Positions 1-8,367 of a stretch of 64,000 bases of DNA are shown here, piece after piece. The position numbers and the translations under genes were made by a program. Origin of the DNA: Myxococcota bacterium (GTDB lineage: Bacteria > Myxococcota_C > UBA6777); NCBI GenBank assembly GCA_023150835.1, contig JAKLKB010000004.1, positions 93,301 through 157,300 of the forward strand. The letters are read 5' to 3'. Below the pieces are notes generated by a model that saw only the letters and a list, made by a program, of their open reading frames with translations, ran no database searches and was not told the DNA's origin. Every line of letters starts with the position of its first letter. Position 1 is the first letter of the stretch.

Positions 1-1424
1 CGCGCCAAACAAGGCAACAGCCGCCGCCAATGCAACAAGCGGCGATAACACCACAGCAACGAATTCGGATCTTTGCGCTGCGCTTCGACGTTGACGCGCC
101 GAAAGTTCGGATGCACAGGAAGCCACGTCTTTTCTTTCGTACCAGAAAAGCCCGCGTGATGGCCATCTTCCCATTGCATCGGACTACGGCAGACGTCGCG
201 ATGGACAAACAATCCCATCCGCTTCATCCAAGGCCACAACAGATCAGGCACCCAGCCATAATGATGCGCCAGCGGATCGAGCGAAGACGAAAACGGCGTA
301 TCCAGCGATGTCATCCCGATCTCTTCGCCGTAGTAAAGAAACGGCACACCACGCGCCGTCAACTGCACAAAGGCCAATAGCGCCGCCCGACGGGGATCTC
401 CGTCAAGTCGATCGATCGATCGTGCGCGATCATGGTTCCCAAACACCCATGTCGGCAACAGCGGCGGCGCAAAGTGTTGTTCGTACTCCGCAATCAACGC
501 TCGAAACGCTTCTGCTCGAAACGCCGTTCGCATCGCTCGAAACAAAAAGACCAGATGCAAACCATCGGCATGTTCGCCACAATAACGCTTGAGCGCTTCG
601 GGAGAGCCAAAGACTTCGCCGACCAAAAAGCGCGAAGGATGGCTGTAGCTATCTAACACAGCCCGAAGCTCTTTGGAAAAAGCCAAGGTATCGGGATGAT
701 CGATGGTGTGCAGCGGTCGTTGGAAAAATCCTTCGGGGCTGTCTTCGCTTGGAAAAGGTCGCCAAGATCGCGGATTATCCGCAAAAGAAGCATCTTTGAA
801 GATCGCATTAAAGATATCCAACCTGAAACCATCGACGCCTTGATCCAACCAAAAACGCACATGATCCAACATGGCCCGTTTGACTACAGGATTCCGATAA
901 TTCAGATCAGGCTGAAAAGGTAAAAAAGTGGCCCAATACCACTGCTCGGTTTGTTCTTCGTAATGCCATCCACTGCCGCCGATCATCGAACGCCAGTTGT
1001 TGGGGGGCTTTTTCCCGTCTTTCCCGCGCCCATCGCGCCACAAATACCAATCGCGCTTGGGATCATCGCGGTGACTGCGTGATGCCTCAAACCAAGCAGA
1101 ATCCGAGGATGTGTGGTTCATCACCATGTCCATCACCAAACGCATCCCTTGTGCATGAACGGCCTCGATCAGCCGCTTCATCGACTCCATCGTCCCATAT
1201 TCGGGCGCGATCGCTCGATAGTCGCTGATATCATAACCAAAGTCGCGTTGTGGACTCGCATACACGGGCGACAACCACAGCGTCTCGACTCCCAACCACT
1301 TGAGATATCCCAGACGCTGCAAGATCCCTTCGATATCCCCGATGCCATCGCCATCTGCATCCATAAACGAACGCGGGTAGATCTGATACACCGTCGTGGC
1401 TTTCCAGTCCTCACGCACTTCCAT
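1..1424 (-). CDS. GH13 alpha-glucosidase / oligo-1,6-glucosidase-like, 3' end outside window
   Basis: The gene starts at the ATG at 1424-1422, behind AAGGAAAGG, and runs off the left edge without a stop; about 474 codons are visible. The reverse-strand translation begins MEVREDWKATTVYQIYPRSF and shows the ordered GH13 motifs: MDMVMNHTS (region I), DGFRLDIFNAI with the nucleophile Asp (region II), FLVGEVFG with the acid/base Glu (region III) and FGNHDRARS (region IV). The motif QPDLN between regions I and II is typical of the oligo-1,6-glucosidase/alpha-glucosidase subgroup rather than alpha-amylases. There is no signal peptide, so a cytoplasmic enzyme hydrolysing short alpha-glucans is likely (inference). 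Exact linkage specificity cannot be read from sequence. The missing part would be the C-terminal beta domain. Confidence 0.92.
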   Translation of the reverse strand, partial: MEVREDWKATTVYQIYPRSFMDADGDGIGDIEGILQRLGYLKWLGVETLWLSPVYASPQRDFGYDISDYRAIAPEYGTMESMKRLIEAVHAQGMRLVMDMVMNHTSSDSAWFEASRSHRDDPKRDWYLWRDGRGKDGKKPPNNWRSMIGGSGWHYEEQTEQWYWATFLPFQPDLNYRNPVVKRAMLDHVRFWLDQGVDGFRLDIFNAIFKDASFADNPRSWRPFPSEDSPEGFFQRPLHTIDHPDTLAFSKELRAVLDSYSHPSRFLVGEVFGSPEALKRYCGEHADGLHLVFLFRAMRTAFRAEAFRALIAEYEQHFAPPLLPTWVFGNHDRARSIDRLDGDPRRAALLAFVQLTARGVPFLYYGEEIGMTSLDTPFSSSLDPLAHHYGWVPDLLWPWMKRMGLFVHRDVCRSPMQWEDGHHAGFSGTKEKTWLPVHPNFRRVNVEAQRKDPNSLLWCYRRLLHWRRLLPCLA

Positions 1425-1483
1425 GCTCGCACCTTTCCTTCTGTGTGCTACAATACCGCCTTGAAAGAAGGAGATCTCTCAAA

Positions 1484-2824
1484 ATGGCCCAGACCTACTT
1501 TGCTACCACGCTACCCGGCTTAGAAGAAGCCCTCCAACTCGAACTGCGCGCCATGCGCTGCAAACATACGCAGATCGTCTTGGGCGGTGTCGAGTTTGAA
1601 GCCACCCGAAAGGGCCTCTACACCGCCCTTTACACCACACGTTGCGCGCATCGGATACTGCTGCGCCTTGATGATTTTCGCGCAGGCGACCTCTTCACCC
1701 TCCATCGCAAAACCCAACGCATCGAATGGTCGCGTTATCTCCCGCCCCATGCGCCTTTGCAACTGCACATCACCAGCCACCGTTCCCGCCTCCACAGCCG
1801 CGATGCCATCGAACGCACCCTGATCGACGCCCTCCAAGACGCCCTCCCCAAAGCCCCGCCGATCCCGTCTCGTTCTTTGGAGGACGACGCATCGCCTCAT
1901 CTCTCTTCGGACGAAGCCAATCTATCGGACACAACAAACCCTTCGCGCTCCTTGCAAAACGCCGACGCATCGCCTCATCCACGCTCCTTGCAAAACGCCG
2001 ACGCATCGCCTCATCCACGCTCCTTGCAAAACGCCGACGCATCGCCTCATCCACGCTCCGCCCAACAAGACAGCCCATTCGGTTTGTGGGTTCGTGTCGA
2101 AGAAGACCGCTGCACCTTGAGTTTCGATACAACAGGGCCGTTGCTCTACCAACGCGGTTGGCGCACAGCCACAGGCGAAGCACCCCTGCGCGAATCCATC
2201 GCTTGCGCTTTGTTGTGGCTGCTTGGTTGGACGCCTGCGCAGCCTCTTGTCGACCCTGTCTGCGGCTCGGGAACTTTTCTGATCGAAGCAGCCCGCCTAC
2301 AAGCCGCCCTCCCTCCGCGCTTACCGCGTCCTTATCTTGTCCAGCGTTGGCCTGACTTTGACCCCGCCCTCTGGGAAGAAGTCTTGCGCGCTCCGTTGCT
2401 TCTTCCGCGCTGGAAAGCGCACAACCCACCGCCAACCGAACCCTCGCAACTGTGGGGATTCGACCACGATCCCAACGTCATCGGATACGCCAAGCAAAAC
2501 GCTCTTCGTGCCGAGGTTTCCCCGCTCACCCAGTTCTCGACGCGCTCCCTTGACGCCCTGCTCCCCCCCACCCCAAACGCAGGCTTCCTGATCGCCAACC
2601 CCCCTTACGGAAGACGCCTCTCCCGAAAAACACCACAACAAAAAGGCGCAGAGCAAGTCTTACTTCGACGCTTTGCTGACCACTTCACGGGATGGCGGAT
2701 GGGCTTGCTCTTGCCCCGCGATATCACGCCACAACACCCCGCCCTCCAAGCCCAAGAGATCGCTCGCTTTCGCAACGGTGGTTTCCCCGTGACCTTTTGG
2801 CGGCTCTCTCACCCACCCTCATAA
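1484..2824 (+). CDS. THUMP-domain N2-guanine RNA methyltransferase (RlmL/UPF0020 type)
   Basis: 446 aa. I chose the ATG at 1484 because AAGAAGGAGAT lies about 9 bases upstream; an in-frame upstream start at 1445 lacks a site. It begins MAQTYFATTLPGLEEAL, the usual opening of RlmL/Trm14-like enzymes, followed by a THUMP region. The SAM-binding motif I is DPVCGSGTFLIEAA and the catalytic motif is NPPYGRRL, as in the UPF0020 fold that methylates exocyclic N2 of guanine in rRNA or tRNA. It is shorter than E. coli RlmL (about 700 aa) and lacks the RlmK half. Between THUMP and the catalytic domain is a non-conserved insert with three perfect 12-residue copies. The precise target base is not deducible. 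Confidence 0.88.
   Translation: MAQTYFATTLPGLEEALQLELRAMRCKHTQIVLGGVEFEATRKGLYTALYTTRCAHRILLRLDDFRAGDLFTLHRKTQRIEWSRYLPPHAPLQLHITSHRSRLHSRDAIERTLIDALQDALPKAPPIPSRSLEDDASPHLSSDEANLSDTTNPSRSLQNADASPHPRSLQNADASPHPRSLQNADASPHPRSAQQDSPFGLWVRVEEDRCTLSFDTTGPLLYQRGWRTATGEAPLRESIACALLWLLGWTPAQPLVDPVCGSGTFLIEAARLQAALPPRLPRPYLVQRWPDFDPALWEEVLRAPLLLPRWKAHNPPPTEPSQLWGFDHDPNVIGYAKQNALRAEVSPLTQFSTRSLDALLPPTPNAGFLIANPPYGRRLSRKTPQQKGAEQVLLRRFADHFTGWRMGLLLPRDITPQHPALQAQEIARFRNGGFPVTFWRLSHPPS
1946..2053 (+). repeat. 36-bp x 3 in-frame tandem repeat in the methyltransferase gene
   Basis: Three perfect copies of a 36-bp unit encoding SLQNADASPHPR extend the linker between the THUMP and methyltransferase domains. 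A degenerate partial copy precedes it. It looks like recent in-frame slippage or duplication. Confidence 0.9.
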
Positions 2825-2893
2825 GGAGATCGCTGTGTATCGACGCCTATTCTTTCTTTCTCGCTCACTTTTCCGTATCATCCATTCCGATCG

Positions 2894-3064
2894 TACCCCT
2901 TTTTCTGGGGCGCTGCCCCACACCCCTTTTTCTGGGGCGCTGCCCCACACCCCTTTTTCTGGGGCGCTGCCCCACACCCCTTTTTCTGGGGCGCTGCCCC
3001 ACACCCCTTTTTCTGGGGCGCTGCCCCATTCCCCGCAAGGGAGCGCGGCTCCCTTGACCCCGTG
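2894..3064 (-). repeat. Family B element, reverse, partial, with 27-bp x 5 amplification
   Basis: In reverse orientation this matches the right half of family B (CGGGGTCAAGGGAGCC...GGGGCAGCGCCCC). The terminal GGGGCGCTGCCCC palindrome with its CACCCCTTTTTCT spacer has been tandemly amplified to five copies of 27 bp at 2894-3028. It lies between the methyltransferase stop and the next gene, whose GTG start falls at the element's edge. Confidence 0.8.
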
Positions 3065-3736
3065 CATGGCTTTTTTTATTTATTACTTCAAGTCTGTTAT
3101 TTCATAAGATTTTTTCTTGTATTATTCTTTTTCCTGCCTCCAACCGCCGTCTCTGCAAAAGGTCTATTGGCCGACTGCCTCAAACGCTGCACAGACCGAC
3201 AACAACAACGCTATCTCCGTTGCTTGCAAGATCAGCCTTCTTCTCCCACCTCCCCATGCCTTCGACCTTCCGAAGCTCTCTGCCACTCACGCTGCCAACA
3301 ATACGTCGCCCACTCCCGCGACCGCGAGCGCCATCTTTGTACGCAACAATACATCCTGCGGATGCGCTTGTGCCAAGATCTCCGCCCCTCCGAACAGCGC
3401 GCCTGTCGGCAATTTGCCATCCAACAAAAACGCCGTTGCCTCAAACCTTGTCTCCCTGCCCCCGCAGAATCCGACGTTTTGCGATGCCTCAGATATTGCA
3501 ACCAGTTCCAGTCCAAAAAGCTGCTTCGATGCAAACGCTTGCGCCTCTTGCCCCGCTTGCGCCGCCTCTGCGAACAACGCTACCGCGAAGAATACGACCG
3601 TTGCATCCACCTCTGCAAGCGCCCGTCTGCCCTCACCCCGCCCACTTCCCTTCCCTCCCCCACTTCCCTTCCCTCCCCCACTTCCCTTCCCCTGCGCGCT
3701 CTTCCGTCCTCCCCCACCTCCCGACCTGTGTGGTGA
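3062..3736 (+). CDS. Secreted cysteine-rich protein, unknown function
   Basis: 224 aa if read from GTG 3062. That start has no ribosome site and sits at the end of a repeat element, so the N-terminus is uncertain. A hydrophobic stretch ending TAVSA-KG looks like a signal peptide. The mature part has about 20 cysteines in CLKRC, CHSRC, CLKPC and CLRYC-type pairs separated by Arg/Gln-rich helices. It ends in a Pro/Ser/Thr-rich tail with a TSLPSP repeat (3650-3690). It stops 3 bases before the following lipoprotein gene, so the two are probably co-transcribed and act in the same envelope compartment (inference). I do not recognise the family. Confidence 0.6.
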   Translation: MHGFFYLLLQVCYFIRFFLVLFFFLPPTAVSAKGLLADCLKRCTDRQQQRYLRCLQDQPSSPTSPCLRPSEALCHSRCQQYVAHSRDRERHLCTQQYILRMRLCQDLRPSEQRACRQFAIQQKRRCLKPCLPAPAESDVLRCLRYCNQFQSKKLLRCKRLRLLPRLRRLCEQRYREEYDRCIHLCKRPSALTPPTSLPSPTSLPSPTSLPLRALPSSPTSRPVW

Positions 3737-3739
3737 TCC

Positions 3740-5245
3740 ATGAAAACAAAGCTTACCTTCGTCCTGTTGCTAAGCGTGTGTTTGTTCCATTGCAGCGAAC
3801 ATCTCCCCGTTTGTCGGTCTTCGATGGACTGCCACGCGGGCTTTGTTTGCGCAGAGGCCCAAGGTTCGACGCGGTTGCTTTGCGTGAGACTGCCCGCCCC
3901 CTCCGTATCGTCTCACAACCCTCCCGCTACCTCCCACAATCGCCGCCGCTCACAAATGCCCAACCCACCGCCCAGATCAGCTACATCTCCACCATCTCGC
4001 CAAACCGCCCCTCTGCCGTCTCCCCCAAATCAAACCGCCCCTCTGCCCTCCGCTTCTCCCAACGCGCTTTCGCCTGTGTCTCTCGCAGAAGACGCCCCGC
4101 CTTCCAACGCAAACGCTGCGGTCGATTGCTTGCCCTCACCCTACCTCCCCCCACAAGAGGCCGAAAACGGCGGCCGCACCGTCCACATCGACGCGCAAGA
4201 TCAAGCGTTGTTTCGCACCTTGCGCTTGCTTTATCACGTCGGCCAACGTTGCAGCGCGAAGATCTGGTCCGAGAGCTTTCGCATCGACCGCATCCCGAGC
4301 TACTTCGTCAACATCGGAGCCTCTTCTCCCGAGCAACAACGGCCCCTTCGAGGCTTTTTGATCAACCATCCCAACCCCCCTTCGGACGCGATCCTCGTCG
4401 ACTCACGCCAAGCCCAAGGTCTCACCAACGTGTACCTTTACAACACCCAAAAAAGGCAGATCCCCGCCCCCGGGTTCACTTTTCAGCTTCGGATCCACGA
4501 GATACCAAGCTACGCCATGCTTTATGGCGCACAAAAAAGCCTGCGCGCAGAAAGCCACTCTTTCAAACGCCTGTTGGTTCACGAGATCTTCCACCGCGCA
4601 CAGATCATCGAAAAAGCGTGGAGATACCCACACGGCATCCAAAACCGATCAGGCTATGCCTTTGACTCCCAAAGCATCGCGCTGGCTCTTTTGGAAAACC
4701 GCCTCCTTGCACGAGGACTCCAAAGCCCCCAACCTGAGCGCTTTCTGTTGCTTTTTTATGCGGTGCGTTCTTCGCGGATCATGCGAAATCCTGACCGACA
4801 AAATCGCATCGAAGACTACGACAATTATCAAGAATGGCTGGAAGGTACCGCCATGTTTGTGGAGCATCAATTCTCTCTTTATGCGGGCTTCCCATTCCAA
4901 CACAACGATCTAGAAAGCATCTCCCAACGCCTCTTGATCTTTGAACAAAACCATCGCGACCTCGACTCTAGTTTCGTGCGCGAAGGTCTTTTTGCGCGAT
5001 TTTATGGAACAGGCGCAGCCATCGGTCTTTTGCTTGATCGGTTGGGCGACACACGCTGGCGTCATGCTTGCCGCGAAGGGCGCACACTCTATCAACATCT
5101 GCAAGCTCGGTGGGGCCGTCTCTCCACCCAAAAACAGCGCGCCCTCCTTCGAGAAGCGCAACATCAACACGGAATGACCGAACTTCAACACATCGCCCAA
5201 AGCTTTTCAAAGAGGCTGCGAAGCCGTCACACCGACAACGAGTGA
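3740..5245 (+). CDS. Lipoprotein with HExxH zinc-protease-like motif
   Basis: 501 aa, ATG 3740. The N-terminus MKTKLTFVLLLSVCLFHC is a lipoprotein signal with acceptor Cys19. Next comes a small Cys-containing segment of the SMDCHAGFVC type, then a long Pro/Ser linker (about residues 50-140) and a globular domain. That domain contains HEIFHRAQ, an HExxH metal-binding motif, and further on EWLEGTAMFVEHQ, whose first Glu could be the third zinc ligand of a gluzincin. The family is not one I can name. An outer-envelope metalloprotease is a reasonable inference, but a non-catalytic role is possible. It follows the Cys-rich gene after 3 bases. Confidence 0.7.
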   Translation: MKTKLTFVLLLSVCLFHCSEHLPVCRSSMDCHAGFVCAEAQGSTRLLCVRLPAPSVSSHNPPATSHNRRRSQMPNPPPRSATSPPSRQTAPLPSPPNQTAPLPSASPNALSPVSLAEDAPPSNANAAVDCLPSPYLPPQEAENGGRTVHIDAQDQALFRTLRLLYHVGQRCSAKIWSESFRIDRIPSYFVNIGASSPEQQRPLRGFLINHPNPPSDAILVDSRQAQGLTNVYLYNTQKRQIPAPGFTFQLRIHEIPSYAMLYGAQKSLRAESHSFKRLLVHEIFHRAQIIEKAWRYPHGIQNRSGYAFDSQSIALALLENRLLARGLQSPQPERFLLLFYAVRSSRIMRNPDRQNRIEDYDNYQEWLEGTAMFVEHQFSLYAGFPFQHNDLESISQRLLIFEQNHRDLDSSFVREGLFARFYGTGAAIGLLLDRLGDTRWRHACREGRTLYQHLQARWGRLSTQKQRALLREAQHQHGMTELQHIAQSFSKRLRSRHTDNE

Positions 5246-5248
5246 CGT

Positions 5249-5335
5249 CGTCGACAAAAAAACCCCATGCTCGCGCCCGTTGCGAGCGACAAAGTTGTGG
5301 GTGTGAAAGACCCGTGATCTTTTCACCCCACAAAC
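5249..5335 (+). repeat. Family B element, left-half fragment
   Basis: AAAAAAACCCCATGCTCGCG followed by GAGCGACAAAGTTGTGGGTGTGAAAGACCC matches the left half of family B. The right half (GGGGTCAAGGGGCG onward) is missing. It fills most of the gap between the HExxH lipoprotein and the Cys-repeat lipoprotein. Confidence 0.6.
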
Positions 5336-5377
5336 ACGATCCAACCCTTCGCGTGCAAGAATCATAAGGAGAAGAAA

Positions 5378-8323
5378 ATGATCCGATGGAAACGACACCT
5401 TGGGCTGCTTGGCCCCTTGGTGCTGTGGTGGTGGATGGCCGCTTGTGGCTCTCCCATCGGCACTTGCCAACAAGACAGCGAATGTAGCGGCGGCCAAAAG
5501 TGCCTCGAAAAGCTCTGCCGTTGTCCCGATGCTTCCGCTCGTTGCGCAAATACTTGTGTTTCTTTGCTCAACGACAACGCCCATTGCGGCGCTTGCACCT
5601 GCAAGTCGGGCGAAAAGTGTGCGGCAGGTCGTTGTGTCGTCGCCTGTCCTGCCCTCACTCCCGACGCTTGCGGCGATGCCTGTATCTCCCTTCAAACCAA
5701 CGTCAACCATTGCGGCTCTTGCAACAAAGCCTGTTCTGCCGGTCAAACCTGTCAAAATGGTCAATGCCTTTGTCCTTCGGGCCAGCGCGATTGTGGCGGT
5801 GCTTGCGTCGATGTCGTGCTTTCGCCCAAACATTGCGGCGCTTGCAACAACGCCTGTCCAAGCGGCCAATCCTGCGCGATCGGCGAATGTGTTCAACAAT
5901 GCCCCGCATCGACTCCCACGCTTTGCCTTGGAAGCTGCGTCGATATGACCCGTGATGCCGCCCATTGCGGCGCGTGTGGAAGCGCCTGTCCTACGGGTCA
6001 ACGCTGCCAAGAAGGGCGCTGCACATGCCCCGATGGAAGCACCCTATGCGCGGGACGTTGCGTCGATCTACAAAGCAGCGGCCAGCATTGCGGTGTGTGC
6101 GACAATCCCTGCGCAAGCGGCAGCGTTTGCGCCGAAGGTCTGTGCATCCCGTCCTGTCCGAGTGCGACCTCCGCTTCTTGTTTTGGTGGATGCGTCTCGA
6201 CGCAGACCAACGCCGATCATTGCGGTGGATGCGGGAAAGCTTGCAAAGAAGGAGAAGTCTGCAACAGCGGAAGCTGCGCTTGTCCGAGCGGTATGCTGTC
6301 GTGCGATGGAGCCTGCCTCGATCCAAAAGTCAATCGCCTACACTGCGGGGCGTGCAACAGCCTGTGCAAAGCAGGAGAAGTCTGTGCAGGCGGTAGTTGC
6401 GTGCAATCGTGTCCTACCGTCACCAACACCGCCTGTTATGGAGGATGTTTCGACATCCAACAAGACGCCCGTCATTGCGGCAAATGCGGCATCGCTTGTC
6501 GCGTCGGCCTTGTTTGCAAGGCGGGTGTGTGTACTTGTCCAAACGAACAAGCCTCTTGTCGTGGCCGTTGCACCGATCTCCAAACCGACAACCAAAACTG
6601 CGGTGGGTGCGGCAAGATCTGCCGTTCCACCGAGTCTTGCGACAAAGGCCAATGCGTCTTACGTTGCACCTCTCCGACCCAAGCCTGCAACGGCGCTTGT
6701 GTCGATACCAAAACCAACAACCAACACTGCGGAAGTTGCGGGAATGGCTGTGCGAGTACCCAACAATGCAAAGATGGAAAATGCGTTTGTGGCGAAGGGC
6801 GCGCAGATTGTGGCGATGGGCGATGTGTCGATACACTCTATAATGCCCGTCACTGCGGAGCTTGCAACAATGCTTGCCAAAGTGATCAGACCTGTGCGCA
6901 AGGCAAATGCTTGTGCCGCCCAGACGGCTGTCACTTTGCGCTGCACAGCCCGGGCAGCGATCCCATGAGCGAAGCGCGTATCGTGCAGATGGCCGATGGT
7001 CGCAACAAAGAAGTCATCTATGCCTTTTCGTATCGAGGCGGAGCTTTTACCTTCGCAGGAAAAACCTTCCCTGCCTCCCCGAGCGCACAATCTTTTGCGA
7101 TCGCCGCGCTCGACGAAAACAACAAGCTCCTCTGGAGCCAAGACGTCGCTGGAAAAGGCAACCAAGGAGCCAAAACCACCGATCTCTTCGTCGCTCCCAA
7201 CGGAGATATCTTCGTCTTCGGCCAATTCACCAGCGAGCTTACCCTCGGTGCGCAAACGCTCAAACCTACAGACTCCTCCGTACAGCCGTACGACCTCTTG
7301 GGATTCATCGCCAAACTCAACGCCCAAGGGCAATGGCAAGGCGCACAGATCCTTGAGATATCACGGCTCCCCTCGTTGGAAAGCCCCTTTGTTGAACTCC
7401 ATTCGATAGCCCGCGCAAGCAACGGGGATCTGTACCTGAGTGGTTCTTATCAAGGAAAACTGCGCTTTCTGACCTCTTCTATCGATAATCTCGCACGCCA
7501 AGCCTTTGTCTTGCGCATCAACAGCCAACTCCAAAGCCCGCTTTTTGCGCGAACAATATCTGGTGCAACCCCCAGCACCGTCGACTACACCAGCCTTGTC
7601 ATCGACGAAAACGACAAAACCTACCTCCTCGGCCAAGCCAACGGAGAAGTGGTGTTTGGCACACACAAACTCACCCCCAGCAGCACCAAAGCTCCAACTG
7701 GCTTTTTGGTGCGCTTCGATCTCCAAGTCGCCGATCCTTGGGTGGTCGCTCCTTATGCTTTGCCGCCGTGGCCTTTTTCAAACAACCATGCCAACGTGGC
7801 GACGGCAGCGACGGGCGGCGGTGTGGTGTGGGCCGGCTCCTACACAAAAGCTTTCCAGATCAGCAACATCAGACGCCCTGATCCCCCACGCTCCACCGCA
7901 TACATCGCCTCCATCGACGGCAGCGGCACCATGCGCTGGCTAAAAGAATCGACCGGCCCCTCCGACACAGAAAGCTCTTTCGTTCGCCGCTCCCCCACCA
8001 AGGAACTCCAATGGGTCGTTCAAGCCAACGATGCCATACAATTCGGTCGATCCACCCACCCCTATCCGTACCAAGGAGGCGACGCCCCCCATCATGTCGC
8101 TTTTTTCCTCAACGAGAACGGCGATCTCCAAGCCTCAAAAACCCTGTGGCTCGGTGAATTATTACTCTCTGGCCTCCGTATCGGGATCCGCTCCGTCCTC
8201 TTGCGCTCCGAAAGTGCTTTGATCGGCGGCTCCATCCAAGGCAGCGGCTTCACTCTCTACGGCAAAACATACCAACCTACCGGAACAGAAGACGTTTTTC
8301 TTTTCCGAAGCTTCTACCGCTAA
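5378..8323 (+). CDS. Large lipoprotein: Cys-rich repeats plus C-terminal propeller-like domain
   Basis: 981 aa, ATG 5378 behind AAGGAGAAGAAA. The signal peptide ends with lipobox MAAC, so Cys23 is the lipidation site. Residues about 30-525 are some 20 copies of a Cys repeat, roughly C-x-G-x-C-V-D-x(7)-H-C-G-A-C-x-x-x-C-x-x-G-x-x-C-x-x-G-x-C, a pattern common in myxobacterial surface proteins. The remaining 450 residues lack cysteine. They read like repeated blades (IVQMADGRNKEVIYAFSY, FVAPNGDIFVFGQF, GDLYLSGSY), as in SBBP/beta-propeller domains. It is probably an exposed adhesion or recognition protein (inference). It shares its repeat type with the genes at 19659-21257 and 60222-61362. Confidence 0.85.
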   Translation: MIRWKRHLGLLGPLVLWWWMAACGSPIGTCQQDSECSGGQKCLEKLCRCPDASARCANTCVSLLNDNAHCGACTCKSGEKCAAGRCVVACPALTPDACGDACISLQTNVNHCGSCNKACSAGQTCQNGQCLCPSGQRDCGGACVDVVLSPKHCGACNNACPSGQSCAIGECVQQCPASTPTLCLGSCVDMTRDAAHCGACGSACPTGQRCQEGRCTCPDGSTLCAGRCVDLQSSGQHCGVCDNPCASGSVCAEGLCIPSCPSATSASCFGGCVSTQTNADHCGGCGKACKEGEVCNSGSCACPSGMLSCDGACLDPKVNRLHCGACNSLCKAGEVCAGGSCVQSCPTVTNTACYGGCFDIQQDARHCGKCGIACRVGLVCKAGVCTCPNEQASCRGRCTDLQTDNQNCGGCGKICRSTESCDKGQCVLRCTSPTQACNGACVDTKTNNQHCGSCGNGCASTQQCKDGKCVCGEGRADCGDGRCVDTLYNARHCGACNNACQSDQTCAQGKCLCRPDGCHFALHSPGSDPMSEARIVQMADGRNKEVIYAFSYRGGAFTFAGKTFPASPSAQSFAIAALDENNKLLWSQDVAGKGNQGAKTTDLFVAPNGDIFVFGQFTSELTLGAQTLKPTDSSVQPYDLLGFIAKLNAQGQWQGAQILEISRLPSLESPFVELHSIARASNGDLYLSGSYQGKLRFLTSSIDNLARQAFVLRINSQLQSPLFARTISGATPSTVDYTSLVIDENDKTYLLGQANGEVVFGTHKLTPSSTKAPTGFLVRFDLQVADPWVVAPYALPPWPFSNNHANVATAATGGGVVWAGSYTKAFQISNIRRPDPPRSTAYIASIDGSGTMRWLKESTGPSDTESSFVRRSPTKELQWVVQANDAIQFGRSTHPYPYQGGDAPHHVAFFLNENGDLQASKTLWLGELLLSGLRIGIRSVLLRSESALIGGSIQGSGFTLYGKTYQPTGTEDVFLFRSFYR

Positions 8324-8367
8324 TCCTCGGCTACTTCGATCTCCCTCTCCTTTTGTCTCCCTTAGAT

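Noticed and set aside
2835-3107. Short protein with five TPFSGALPH repeats
   Set aside because: The repeats are the translated GC palindrome of a family B element, not a coding gene.
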